Shown here piece after piece: positions 28,483 to 36,775 of a stretch of DNA of 64,000 nucleotides (position 1 is its first letter; each line of letters opens with the position of its first letter). Under the pieces are notes generated by a model, which did not search any database, had not been told where the DNA came from, and saw only the letters and a program-made list of their open reading frames with translations. The translations under genes and the position numbers were made by a program. The DNA comes from Limnospira sp050045915 (GTDB lineage: Bacteria; Cyanobacteriota; Cyanobacteriia; Cyanobacteriales; Microcoleaceae): the NCBI GenBank assembly GCA_050045915.1, contig JBNGCR010000007.1:1-64000 (forward strand), given 5' to 3'.

Positions 28483-29343
28483 TTAAACTCCCGGTTCCAA
28501 GACGAGTTCGGCGGGGACAAACGGTTCTTTATACAATTCGACCCGGTTGCGCTCCGTAATGTAGAGATCGGCGGATTTCAACAAATCCGACCACGCCGCT
28601 TGAAGCGCCGGATCTCCGGGTTCAGACGAGAGCAACTCGGAAAATGTGGCGACCCTATCGTACCAAAGCTCCTGCCGGGTATAAAACTCCAGCCGTTCTT
28701 CGGGGTCGGACTGTTGCAACATCTCGGCCTGTTCGGGATTCAAGTCCACCTTTTTGATCCAGCCGTGAACCAACGGGTTGATCGCCGGGTTCGCCTCGTC
28801 ACAGATGACGGTAAGATACCAGTGATAATCTTGACCGGTTTCCAAAGCCGGGAACCCGTCGAGGGCGGCCAAGTCGATACCCACAATTCCCGGATTGTCG
28901 ATCTCGAGTTGGAACGTCGCGCTGTGAACGAGAATTTCCTCGTCCGGGTTCTCTGCGGACTCCGGGGGGAGTTGAGTCAGGAGCAACTCGACGGGGGTAT
29001 TTTGGGGAACCATCGGGAAGTAGAAGAAGAGTTTGGGCCGCTCCCGAGCCGTCAGGCCCATCGTCGAAACGGGGATCAGACTGATGAGGCGGGCATATTC
29101 GGAACATCCCCCCCGAGTTCCGCCCCCTTCTCGCCGGCCCGGAATGCCCCGCTGAGGGGGCTCAAACGCCATCAAAACCTCCCGGCGGGCTTCCGCACCG
29201 ACGGGGGACGGCCGCCCCGGTCGAGAGACGCTTTCCAATGAATGGGCGGCGGCCGGTAGGATAAAACCACTGAAGACAAAGATTTGAGTACACAATGTCC
29301 AAAAAAAAGTTGTCCGCGAGAAGGAAAACGCCGTCTTAACCAT
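28483..29343 (-). CDS. DUF928 protein upstream of tpsB
   Basis: 286 residues from ATG 29343, with an N-terminal signal peptide (about 1-30, ending LPAAA) and a long DUF928 core (GIPGRREGGGTRGGC, RPKLFFYFP, YHWYLTVICDE). The same frame is open up to 29436, but the upstream part carries no signal-like sequence. The paralogue at 10461-11174 shares the GRR-GGGTR patch and the Cys positions. Exported, function unknown. It probably forms an operon with tpsB, so a part in exoprotein secretion is a reasonable guess. Confidence 0.88.
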   Translation of the reverse strand: MVKTAFSFSRTTFFWTLCTQIFVFSGFILPAAAHSLESVSRPGRPSPVGAEARREVLMAFEPPQRGIPGRREGGGTRGGCSEYARLISLIPVSTMGLTARERPKLFFYFPMVPQNTPVELLLTQLPPESAENPDEEILVHSATFQLEIDNPGIVGIDLAALDGFPALETGQDYHWYLTVICDEANPAINPLVHGWIKKVDLNPEQAEMLQQSDPEERLEFYTRQELWYDRVATFSELLSSEPGDPALQAAWSDLLKSADLYITERNRVELYKEPFVPAELVLEPGV

Positions 29344-29564
29344 AAGAGTCAACCCGAAAATTAAGGAAATACAAGACCTAAAGATAGGTACATTGTATCC
29401 AATGTTTCTGTCCGGACGGCTAAAACCTGATCTCAACCTTAAAATGTTGAAAGTGCCAGTTGATCCGACTTAGAGGGATTCAAACTGGGTTCTTAAAAAA
29501 TGTCCAAGCCCCGGTTTTTGCCGGCGGGGGATTGTCTCTCAGTCCATCACCGATTATATTCAGC

Positions 29565-31253
29565 ATGAATCTCAATTCACCGGCTCCCGAACGCGATCGC
29601 AGACCCATCCACAGAACCATTCGACCGATGGGGGTTTCGGCTATCCACGGCCTGACATTTGTCGGACAAACCCTGTACGCCGTGGATTCGCTGCGGGGAT
29701 TTCTACTCCAGATCGACCCCCACACGGACAATACAATTGTCATCAATCCCTGCCACACTGCGGAATTTACCGATGCCACGGGTTTAGCCTTTTGGGAAGG
29801 GACGCTGTGGTTTACCCGGGAGGATAGCGTGTACGTTTGCCGGGATGCCCTGGGGGGAGAGACGGTTGAGATCGACCCCGAGCATTTCGCAACCCTCCCC
29901 TACAAAATTGACGGCATTGCCGTTTGGCACTCCACCCTCTACCTGAGTTCTCGAGAAGCGGGTTATATTTTTGTCTACAGCGCCGACACGGGCCGGGAGA
30001 TCACCCGATTTTACGCCCCGGGAATTGGGGAGGAAAATCTGACCGTCCGGGATGAGGAATTGTGGGTTTGCGACAAGTTGGAGCAGACGGTGTACTGCCT
30101 GGAACGGGGGACGGGAGAGACGCGGTTTAACGTTTTGACCCCCTTCGAGTCCCCGAGCGGGTTGGCGTTCTACCCGGACCCCCAGACGGGGGAAACGGTG
30201 CTCTACGTCGCCTATGCGGGGGACGAATTGTTCATCCGGGACGACCCCAACTCCCTGGAACAGTTCCAACTGGCCAAGCGCGATCGCACCTTCATCCACC
30301 CCCTCTATTTTCACTACAACGAAACGGAGCGCTACGCCACCTCCAACGGCTATTTGATCGAGATGTCCTATGTGGAGGAGATCGAACCCCTCGACGAGGT
30401 CTATTTGGAGGACGTGGAATGGCGCATCGCCCTGCCCTCGGAAACCCACCGCCAGAAGGTGCGGGAAATTTCCTATATCGGAACCCCGTTTACCGAAGAG
30501 GTGGAAAACGGGGAACGGGTGGCTGTGTTCAAGTTCAAGCCTCTGAGTTCCAAAGAGCGGCGGATTTTCGGCTGGAAAGCCCTGCTGGAGGTACACGCGA
30601 TTAAGTACCAGATCCACCCCCTCGACGTGGAACAGGTGCCGCCCCTGCCGCTGGAATTTAAAGATCGCTATCTGGTGGACAATGATAATTTGGCGATGGA
30701 TTCCTACGTCGTCCGGGAGGCTGCCGAGGATGCGGTGGGGACAGAAACCAACGTCCTCCGCAAGTTGCTCAATGTCCGCAATTACGTTTACGATCGCCTC
30801 GACTACAGCCTCACCGCCAAAATTGAGACGCCGGACGTGGTACTCCGGCGGGGGGTCGGCTCCTGCGGGGAATATGTCGGGGTGCTGCTGGCTTTGGGGC
30901 GCCTGAACGAGATCCCCTGCCGCACGGTGGGCCGCTACAAGTGCCCTGCCTTCGCCGATCGCCGCAACGTATCCCTGGAACCGGAGTACAATCATGTTTG
31001 GCTCGAGTTCTATATCCCCGGCTTTGGTTGGGTGCCGATGGAGTCCAACCCCGACGATATCGGCGACGGCGGTCCCTATCCCCTGCGGTTTTTCATGGGG
31101 TTGGCGTGGTACCACGTCGAGATCGGCCGCGGACTCAAGTTTCAACGCCTGACCAATAACGGGGTGCCCCTCAACAAGGAGGAGATTTCGGTGGGAAATC
31201 TGGCGATCAACCACGTCCGGTTTACCATTTTGGACGAACTTCGAGCCATTTGA
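29565..31253 (+). CDS. beta-propeller plus transglutaminase-like protein
   Basis: 562 residues from ATG 29565; an in-frame start at 29460 adds residues without features. The first half (about 15-290) has repeated strand motifs (LYAVDSLRGFLLQIDPHTDN, LYLSSREAGYIFVYSADTG, LWVCDKLEQTVYCLERGTG) like an NHL or SMP-30 propeller. The second half (about 380-540) has a transglutaminase/protease core: GVGSCGEYVGVLLALGR (Cys), NHVWLEFYIPGFGWVPMESNPDD (His, then Asp). No signal peptide. It may be a cytoplasmic peptidase or cross-linking enzyme. The pairing is unusual; substrate unknown. Confidence 0.8.
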   Translation: MNLNSPAPERDRRPIHRTIRPMGVSAIHGLTFVGQTLYAVDSLRGFLLQIDPHTDNTIVINPCHTAEFTDATGLAFWEGTLWFTREDSVYVCRDALGGETVEIDPEHFATLPYKIDGIAVWHSTLYLSSREAGYIFVYSADTGREITRFYAPGIGEENLTVRDEELWVCDKLEQTVYCLERGTGETRFNVLTPFESPSGLAFYPDPQTGETVLYVAYAGDELFIRDDPNSLEQFQLAKRDRTFIHPLYFHYNETERYATSNGYLIEMSYVEEIEPLDEVYLEDVEWRIALPSETHRQKVREISYIGTPFTEEVENGERVAVFKFKPLSSKERRIFGWKALLEVHAIKYQIHPLDVEQVPPLPLEFKDRYLVDNDNLAMDSYVVREAAEDAVGTETNVLRKLLNVRNYVYDRLDYSLTAKIETPDVVLRRGVGSCGEYVGVLLALGRLNEIPCRTVGRYKCPAFADRRNVSLEPEYNHVWLEFYIPGFGWVPMESNPDDIGDGGPYPLRFFMGLAWYHVEIGRGLKFQRLTNNGVPLNKEEISVGNLAINHVRFTILDELRAI

Positions 31254-31411
31254 ACAAAGTCCGTCGCACTCGACCTCCTCGCGTTAGCAGGATGGAGTCA
31301 AGACGGGGCGATTTGGAGTCCCCTTCCTCGCCATGCCGAACTGCGTTCGGCCGCAGAAAAGGGAGACGAAAAATCGCCAAACCCTGATCAAACAGCGACA
31401 ATCAGACACCT

Positions 31412-31549
31412 ATGGAGTTTACGACCCTCAACATTTTATTTCTAACCGCGATCGCCCTGCTGCTACTGGTGACGGGCGGCGTGGGCTATCTGACAGTTGC
31501 CGATTGGCGCGATCGGCGCCGCCGGGAACAGGAGCGACGGGGCAAGTGA
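31412..31549 (+). CDS. 45-residue single-helix membrane microprotein
   Basis: ATG at 31412 to TGA at 31547-31549. It is a hydrophobic helix at about residues 6-28 (NILFLTAIALLLLVTGGVGY), then a DWRDRRRR-type basic tail ending ERRGK. The strong amphipathic layout (one membrane helix, cytoplasmic positive tail) and a clean frame support a real gene. No family recognised. A heptamer TTGATAA array starts right after its stop (31548-31580). Confidence 0.6.
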   Translation: MEFTTLNILFLTAIALLLLVTGGVGYLTVADWRDRRRREQERRGK

Positions 31550-31580
31550 TAATTGATAATTGATAATTGATAATTATCAA
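31548..31580. repeat. TTGATAA heptamer tandem repeat
   Basis: Four copies of the ATAATTG heptamer between the microprotein and cysH, which converge here. A member of the same heptamer class as at 18845 and 21963. Confidence 0.8.
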
Positions 31581-31606
31581 TTTGGGTTCCGTTCCCGATG
31601 TTCGGT

Positions 31607-32464
31607 TTACAAAGAGCTCGAATCCAAACTCTTGGCTTCGTCGTCGGTTTGGGGGAGGTGCAGGCCGCACTCCTGTTTGAGGCCCCGGAAGCGGGTGTCG
31701 CGATCGCTCTCATCCCCGGCCATCAGGGGGCGGCTGGAGTGCCAGTCCCCTACGGTGGTGTAGCCGAGGTTGAAATAGGGGTGGTAGGGCAGATCGTGGG
31801 CGGTGAGGTATTGGTAGATGTCGCGGGAGTGCCAGTTGAGGATGGGGTAAACTTTGTAGCGGTCTGACTGGCGATCGACACGGCGGAGGGTTTGGCGGTG
31901 GGCGGTCTGGTCGGCCCGCAGTCCCGCCAGCCATGCGGTGGCGTTCAATTCACCCAGGGCCCGCTGCATGGGTTCGACTTTGCGGATCTGGTCGTAGCGG
32001 TTGAGGGCTCCGACGTCATCTTGTTCCCACAGGCGGCCGTAGAGGGCTTCCATGCGGGCGGGGCTGATGGGGGATTGGTAGACTTTCAGGTTGAGGTTGA
32101 GGCGATCGCTCAGTTCCTCGGCGAAGCGGTAGGTTTCGGCGGGGAGGTAGCCGGTATCGACCCAGATCACGGGGATATCGGGGACGACTCGGGTGACTAA
32201 ATGCAGCATGACGGCGGATTGGATGCCGAAACTGGTACTCATGACCAACCCTGACCCGAAGGTGTCCGACGCCCACTCTACCACCTTCGTCGCGTCCGCC
32301 GTTTCGAGGTGGGCGTTGACGCGATCAAGATCCAGACTCTCCGAAATGCGATCGCCGCAGCAGCAGTTGCCGTCCGTTTGGCTCGATGCGGGTTGTCCCT
32401 TGGAGTTGGAATCGATGAGATTCAAATGTGGCATGGTTTCGGCTTCTGTGGTTGTGGACATCAA
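31607..32464 (-). CDS. cysH: phosphoadenosine phosphosulfate reductase
   Basis: Reduces activated sulfate (PAPS) to sulfite with thioredoxin. 285 residues. PP-loop region: STSFGIQSAVMLHLV near 75; WVDTGYLPAETYRF near 100; the redox-active Cys is in ECGLH near 266. The double-Cys cluster motifs of APS-type 4Fe-4S enzymes are absent around RKVEPM, so this is the PAPS type. The N-terminus carries an odd CCC triplet (residues 34-36). Start: ATG at 32464 or the adjacent ATG 32461. Confidence 0.94.
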   Translation of the reverse strand: MMSTTTEAETMPHLNLIDSNSKGQPASSQTDGNCCCGDRISESLDLDRVNAHLETADATKVVEWASDTFGSGLVMSTSFGIQSAVMLHLVTRVVPDIPVIWVDTGYLPAETYRFAEELSDRLNLNLKVYQSPISPARMEALYGRLWEQDDVGALNRYDQIRKVEPMQRALGELNATAWLAGLRADQTAHRQTLRRVDRQSDRYKVYPILNWHSRDIYQYLTAHDLPYHPYFNLGYTTVGDWHSSRPLMAGDESDRDTRFRGLKQECGLHLPQTDDEAKSLDSSSL

Positions 32465-32754
32465 GTGGACATTCTTTCAATCTTTGCGGTGGCTCCGACA
32501 CCGGCCTGCGATTCGAGCCACAGTTTCTATTTTCCGATCGGGCGTGTCAGCTCCGAACCCTCAGAAAGTGGGAAATTGCAATCCAGATAAATTCTACCAG
32601 CAATGTTCGCGTTCCTCGGGCGGGAAACCGAAGCGCCCTGGAATCCTCTCTCAGAGGGGCGATCGCTGCTCCGGGGAGCAGATTCCCGCCACACTGGCCA
32701 CGTCCCTCAATCGTCGGGGTGGTGGGAGGGGAGAATTTTTTTTCAAATTTGGGG
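32465..32754. other. intergenic region upstream of cysH
   Basis: No gene recognised. Two overlapping plus-strand open frames (32193-32849 and 32428-32793) run across it into the structured element and show no domain features. Confidence 0.4.
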
Positions 32755-32896
32755 TTCTCTCCACAAAATCTTCACTTTTTCGTGGTTTGCTAAAAATAAG
32801 CTCTTTAGTAAACCGCCGGCACCCAATTGATAAGATTGCCGGTTTATAACGGTACGGCCCGAGTCCTCCGGATTCGGGCCGTACTCTATCTTTAGG
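32755..32896 (+). ncRNA. structured element, unit 1 (three hairpins)
   Basis: Hairpin 1: GGTTTGCTAAA (32784-32794) pairs with TTTAGTAAACC (32804-32814), 11 pairs with one G-U. Hairpin 2: GCCGGC (32815-32820) with GCCGGT (32838-32843). Hairpin 3: 15 pairs between 32852-32866 and 32870-32884 with loop TCC. A similar unit follows at 32919. The orientation is assumed to match the downstream gene at 33087. No U-tract follows hairpin 3 (CTCTATCTTTAGG), so a simple terminator is unlikely. Confidence 0.6.
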
Positions 32897-32918
32897 AAGA
32901 AAAAAACTCGATTTTCGA

Positions 32919-33057
32919 TTTCTCCACAACATCTTCACATTTCTATGGTTTGCTAAAAATAACACTTTTAGTAAACCGTCGGCACCACCCCCATAAAATC
33001 GCCGGCAGATCATGGCGCAGTCTGGATCGCTGGGATTCGGACTGTGCTATTTTTAGG
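32919..33057 (+). ncRNA. structured element, unit 2 (three hairpins)
   Basis: Same order as unit 1. Hairpin 1: 32947-32958 with 32966-32977, 12 pairs with a different loop. Hairpin 2: GTCGGC (32978-32983) with GCCGGC (33001-33006). Hairpin 3: 33015-33028 with 33034-33047, 14 pairs although the bases differ at most positions from unit 1. The leading TCTCCACAA-ATCTTCAC block is shared. It ends about 30 bases before the ATG at 33087, so unit 2 may be the 5' untranslated region of that gene. Confidence 0.6.
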
Positions 33058-33086
33058 GGCAGCTACGCCAACGCCGAGCGATCGCC

Positions 33087-33647
33087 ATGTCACCGTCCCA
33101 ACCCCTGTTTTTCGTCGCCCTCCTCCCCCCGAAAGCCATTCAAGAGCAAGTCACGGCTATCAAACAGGACTTCGCCACCCGCTACGACAGCCGCCACGCC
33201 CTCAAATCTCCCCCCCACGTCACCCTTCAACCCCCCTTCAAGTGGCCAGCCGACGGCATCGAACGTCTCGAAAACGCCCTGGGTCAGTTCGCAACAACTC
33301 GGCAACCTGTCCCCGTCACCCTGTCCGGTTTCGGGGCTTTCCCGCCCCGCGTCATCTATGTCAATGTCCTGAAAACGCCGGAACTCCTCGATATTCACAA
33401 GCAGTTGACCGCCCATTTTGAAGACACTTTAAATATTGTCGATGAACGGTCAAAAAAACGGGCGTTTTCTCCCCATATGACCGTCGCGTTTAAAGATTTG
33501 ACCGGGCAAAATTTTCGAGCGGCTTGGCCGGAATTTCGGGAGCGATCCATCGCATTTGAATTTGAGGCAAAAACCCTGACCCTGCTGCGTCACGACGGCC
33601 GGCGGTGGGAAATTTATCGAGATTTTTCATTGGCAAAGGGGGATTAG
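33087..33647 (+). CDS. 2H phosphoesterase (2'-5' RNA ligase / RNA cyclic phosphodiesterase family)
   Basis: 186 residues with the two HxT motifs of the 2H superfamily: PHVT (His44, Thr46) and PHMT (His130, Thr132), spaced as in the LigT/ThpR family. These enzymes open 2',3'-cyclic phosphates on RNA, or act on 2'-5' linkages. Start ATG 33087. It lies directly downstream of the duplicated structured element, so it may be controlled by that RNA. The in vivo substrate is unknown. Confidence 0.9.
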   Translation: MSPSQPLFFVALLPPKAIQEQVTAIKQDFATRYDSRHALKSPPHVTLQPPFKWPADGIERLENALGQFATTRQPVPVTLSGFGAFPPRVIYVNVLKTPELLDIHKQLTAHFEDTLNIVDERSKKRAFSPHMTVAFKDLTGQNFRAAWPEFRERSIAFEFEAKTLTLLRHDGRRWEIYRDFSLAKGD

Positions 33648-33678
33648 TCGCGATCGCGATCCGAAATTTTTTCCGTCA

Positions 33679-34758
33679 CTACAGGCAAATTGGGGTATTG
33701 GCAAATGTCGGCTTCTCCCGCACCGCCCAGCCGATTTTCGGCCGCAATGCCAGAGTGTTTTGGTCCTGGGTATAGGAGGTGAAGCCGGCGATGAATTCCA
33801 TGTCGTACTGTCGGCTATAATACAGCCACTCAAAGGGGGCGACGGACAAGCCACTGGGAAATTGAGAATGAGTCAAACTGCCCGATAACGTGATATCTTT
33901 TAAACCGGCGATCGGTGTTCCTTCTACCTCAAAACTCTGATTTTTATAGATGCTGTCGTCATGGTTCCTCAAATAAGGAAACCATTGAACAATCCAACCG
34001 CTAATAAACGGCCCGCCACTGCCGTCCTCAATTTTGTATAAGTTCCGCCACAGGAGGGACTCGTCAAGACCTTTGGCGGTTTTTACGATGCGATCGAGAA
34101 CCGGCAACAAATGCCGAGTCCACCACTGCAAACCGTAAACTTCGCCCGTGGCGGCGACTCGCTCTCTGAGCGACTCCCAATCGGCAACCTCTCCTTCCAG
34201 GGTGATTTCGGGAATGCCACACATCGTCATCAAAGAATAGTCAAAATAACTCTGCAAAGCGTCCATCAACACAATTTCTCCGGCTGCCCGCTCGATGTTG
34301 CCCGTCGTGCTAAATTCAGCCACGATATGGCGATGGTTGTCCTCACCGATGAGGGTTTTTATCTGCTCTGAAAACTCGGAAAAAACCTCCTCCCAGGGGT
34401 TTTCTGGACTGCCTTTCACAAAATCATCTCTCCGGACTTGGATGAGTCGCTTTCCCGTTTTTTGGTCGGCAAAGAAATGGCGCATTTCTTCCGAGTTGAG
34501 GTGGATATGATGGGCTAAACCTTGAGTGAAAAGCAGCCAAAACATATCGGGGGAAAGGAGCAAGGGATAATGTTGGGAATAGGCTTTATGGCAGGCATTG
34601 ACAAAGGGATGATACGAACAAGAGATGACTTCTCCGTCCAATTCCGAACAGGATTCGACGGCGATGTTCAACCAATGTTTGATCGCCCTTTTCGGGGTGG
34701 TCGTGCTGGCGATCTGCCCGGTTGCCTTGGAGACCGCATCCACCGGCAATGTAATCAT
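33679..34758 (-). CDS. DUF4419 domain protein
   Basis: 359 residues, no signal peptide or membrane helix. Features typical of DUF4419 are LLLSPDMFWLLFTQGLAHH near 67-85, EFSTTGNIERAAGEIVLMDALQSYF near 150-172, CGIPEITLEGEVADWE near 180, and FISGWIVQWFPYL near 255. Known mostly from fungi and scattered bacteria; function unknown. It converges with the 2H phosphoesterase gene, 31 bases apart. Confidence 0.85.
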   Translation of the reverse strand: MITLPVDAVSKATGQIASTTTPKRAIKHWLNIAVESCSELDGEVISCSYHPFVNACHKAYSQHYPLLLSPDMFWLLFTQGLAHHIHLNSEEMRHFFADQKTGKRLIQVRRDDFVKGSPENPWEEVFSEFSEQIKTLIGEDNHRHIVAEFSTTGNIERAAGEIVLMDALQSYFDYSLMTMCGIPEITLEGEVADWESLRERVAATGEVYGLQWWTRHLLPVLDRIVKTAKGLDESLLWRNLYKIEDGSGGPFISGWIVQWFPYLRNHDDSIYKNQSFEVEGTPIAGLKDITLSGSLTHSQFPSGLSVAPFEWLYYSRQYDMEFIAGFTSYTQDQNTLALRPKIGWAVREKPTFANTPICL

Positions 34759-34899
34759 AATTAAGTTGTCCGATTGACTGTTGCTATTGAATCCCGATCG
34801 CCAACTCCAAAATATCTGCGGTGGCCGGAGTCGGGCGTCGGGAGTCGGGGAGATAGAAGGAGTCTAAAATGCTCCCAACCCGAGAGAAGGCCGGCAAAC

Positions 34900-35820
34900 T
34901 TAGAATGGCTCAATCCGGTGAATCCAGTCTAACATTTTCCGATTCACCACATCCGGACATTCGTCGTGGGGGCAGTGGCCGGCATTTTCGAGTTCGACCA
35001 ATTCGAGGTTCGGGTGGTATTCTCGGTATCTGTGGGGTTGGGCGAGTTTGAGGGGGATGAGCCGGTCTTGCTTGCCCCACAGGAGCAAGATGGGAACTTG
35101 GATTTGGGGGAACAGGGTGCGGACGGCAGGCCCGAGTTTGGAACTGCCCATAATCCGAAACAAGCGCGAAAACGCCCGGGCCGCGCCGCGATCGCGGGGA
35201 GGGGTTGCTAGAATATCCACGAGTTCGTCCGTGACCGCCTCGGGATTATGGTACGCCAACCCGACCCAACGGCGGATGACGGACGGGCGTCGGACCAGAT
35301 AGAATAGCGGGCGTAAAATGATCGGAGAGGCGACCAAACCTTGGACGAACTCGACCCCGGGAACCATCCAGGGCGGCAGCATATCCGTTTGGGCGGCTGG
35401 ATCGGGTAAATTGATCATCACCAGACCCTTGGCGGTTTCGGGGTGTCGGGCCACCGCCGCCAAGGCGATCAGGGAACCGACGGAGTTTCCCACCCAGATG
35501 GCTGGACGGCGGACGAAAGTGCGCCAGAAGTCCCGCACCAACTCGACCCAGAGGGAGACATCGTAGGGGGCGATCGCTTTTTCAGAGGCACCGAACCCCA
35601 ACAAGTCCAGGGCATACACCGGATGGGATTGACTGAGAACTTGCAGATTATGCCGCCAGTGACCCAAGGAGGCGCCGAACCCGTGGAGAAAGATCAACGG
35701 TGGCGGGGATGCGGCGGGATTTTCGGCGGGCGATCGCTCGAACGTGTAGCGAATCCGCCACCCTCGCCAGATCCAATTCCGCTGAGAGCCGACCCGCCGG
35801 TGCCAGTGTGACTCATCCAT
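34900..35820 (-). CDS. alpha/beta fold hydrolase
   Basis: 306 residues. Oxyanion segment FLHGFGASLGHW near 47-58; nucleophile elbow VGNSVGSL near 114 (Ser); a late acid in LLLWGKQDRLIPL near 250; catalytic His in NAGHCPHDECP near 285. Complete triad, so likely active. It belongs to the cyanobacterial/plastid hydrolase group that includes enzymes on chlorophyll- or lipid-type esters; substrate not assignable. It is divergent from infC. Confidence 0.88.
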   Translation of the reverse strand: MDESHWHRRVGSQRNWIWRGWRIRYTFERSPAENPAASPPPLIFLHGFGASLGHWRHNLQVLSQSHPVYALDLLGFGASEKAIAPYDVSLWVELVRDFWRTFVRRPAIWVGNSVGSLIALAAVARHPETAKGLVMINLPDPAAQTDMLPPWMVPGVEFVQGLVASPIILRPLFYLVRRPSVIRRWVGLAYHNPEAVTDELVDILATPPRDRGAARAFSRLFRIMGSSKLGPAVRTLFPQIQVPILLLWGKQDRLIPLKLAQPHRYREYHPNLELVELENAGHCPHDECPDVVNRKMLDWIHRIEPF

Positions 35821-35982
35821 TCAACTCACCCCCGAGTGCAACATAACTTTACAAGTTGTCCCTGAGATCTTAGCGTTTCTAGAGTTTAGATTAAATCTCG
35901 ACCGCATTTCGATTCGGAGTGAGTAGAATGTTGGAATATTAGCACCCGTTGAGATGACAAACTGCTGACATCCTTACTTAAA

Positions 35983-36531
35983 ATGCCTGTAATGCCTGTG
36001 ATAGAAAGAAAAAACCGCAACTTACCCCAAATCAACGACAATATCCGCTTTCCGAAGATCCGCCTGATCGATACCGAAGGGGGTCAGCTCGGGATCATGA
36101 CCCCTCGGGATGCCATGAAACTGGCCCAAGAGAAGGAACTCGACCTGGTTCTGGTGAGCGACAAAGCCGACCCGCCGGTTTGTCGGATCATGGACTACGG
36201 AAAGTTCAAGTACGAACAGGAACGGAAGGCCCGGGAAGCCCGTAAAAAGCAGCACACCGCCGACGTCAAGGAAGTGAAGATGCGCTACAAAATTGACGAA
36301 CACGACTACAACGTGCGCGTGAATCAGGCGAAACGCTTCCTCAAATCCGGAGATAAAGTCAAAGCAACGATCATGTTTCGGGGTCGGGAAATTCAGCACA
36401 GCAACCTGGCGCGGGAACTCCTGAATCGCATGGCGGTAGACTTGGAGGAGCAAGCCGAGGTTCAACAGTACCCCAAACAGGAGGGGCGGACGATGATGAT
36501 GCTGTTGTCCCCGAAAAAAACGACAACCTGA
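35983..36531 (+). CDS. infC: translation initiation factor IF-3
   Basis: Binds the 30S subunit, prevents 50S joining and proofreads initiator tRNA. 182 residues: N-domain (about 10-80, QINDNIRFPKIRLID, VLVSDKADPPVCRIMDYGKFKYE), basic linker and C-domain (about 90-175, VKMRYKIDEHDYNVR, VKATIMFRGREI). Two ATGs nine bases apart, 35983 and 35992, both give MPV because of a local duplication; 35992 fits the usual cyanobacterial N-terminus slightly better. No strong Shine-Dalgarno is seen. Confidence 0.96.
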   Translation: MPVMPVIERKNRNLPQINDNIRFPKIRLIDTEGGQLGIMTPRDAMKLAQEKELDLVLVSDKADPPVCRIMDYGKFKYEQERKAREARKKQHTADVKEVKMRYKIDEHDYNVRVNQAKRFLKSGDKVKATIMFRGREIQHSNLARELLNRMAVDLEEQAEVQQYPKQEGRTMMMLLSPKKTTT

Positions 36532-36564
36532 ACGACTGAGTTCTCTAATTCCCAAGATCTGTGA

Positions 36565-36662
36565 AGGCGGGCGCAAAGAACCCCGAAAGGGGATGTGGCG
36601 GCAAACCCAAATCGTGGGGTTTGGAAATCCCCGTCCGTTTCACGGCGGGGATGATGTCAAGG
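36565..36662 (+). ncRNA. omega-RNA-like relic of an IS200/IS605 (TnpB) element
   Basis: Consecutive hairpins CCCC-GAAA-GGGG (36581-36592), AAACCC / GGGTTT (36603-36608 with 36617-36622) and CCCCGTC / GGCGGGG (36629-36635 with 36644-36650), then ATGATGTCAA. Order and terminal sequence resemble the scaffold and right end of cyanobacterial TnpB elements, whose guide begins after GATGTCAA. There is no tnpA or tnpB in the window, so this is a solo end or non-autonomous copy. It lies 30 bases after infC. Confidence 0.55.
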
Positions 36663-36775
36663 GTGCAAGGACAGGTTTGGCCGAACCGAAACTCCGGTTC
36701 CGTTCCGATTCCCGATCCAATTTGAACCTTGCAATAATTGTAAAGAATCGAACGTGCTGAGGACTTCGAGACGGC

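Noticed and set aside
29784..31214. A 476-codon open frame on the minus strand opposite the transglutaminase gene
   Set aside because: The composition is typical of an antisense frame in GC-rich DNA, and the plus-strand protein has clear domains.
32193..32849. A 218-codon plus-strand frame reaching from cysH into the structured element
   Set aside because: It is mostly antisense to cysH and its tail is the repeated hairpin DNA; no protein features.
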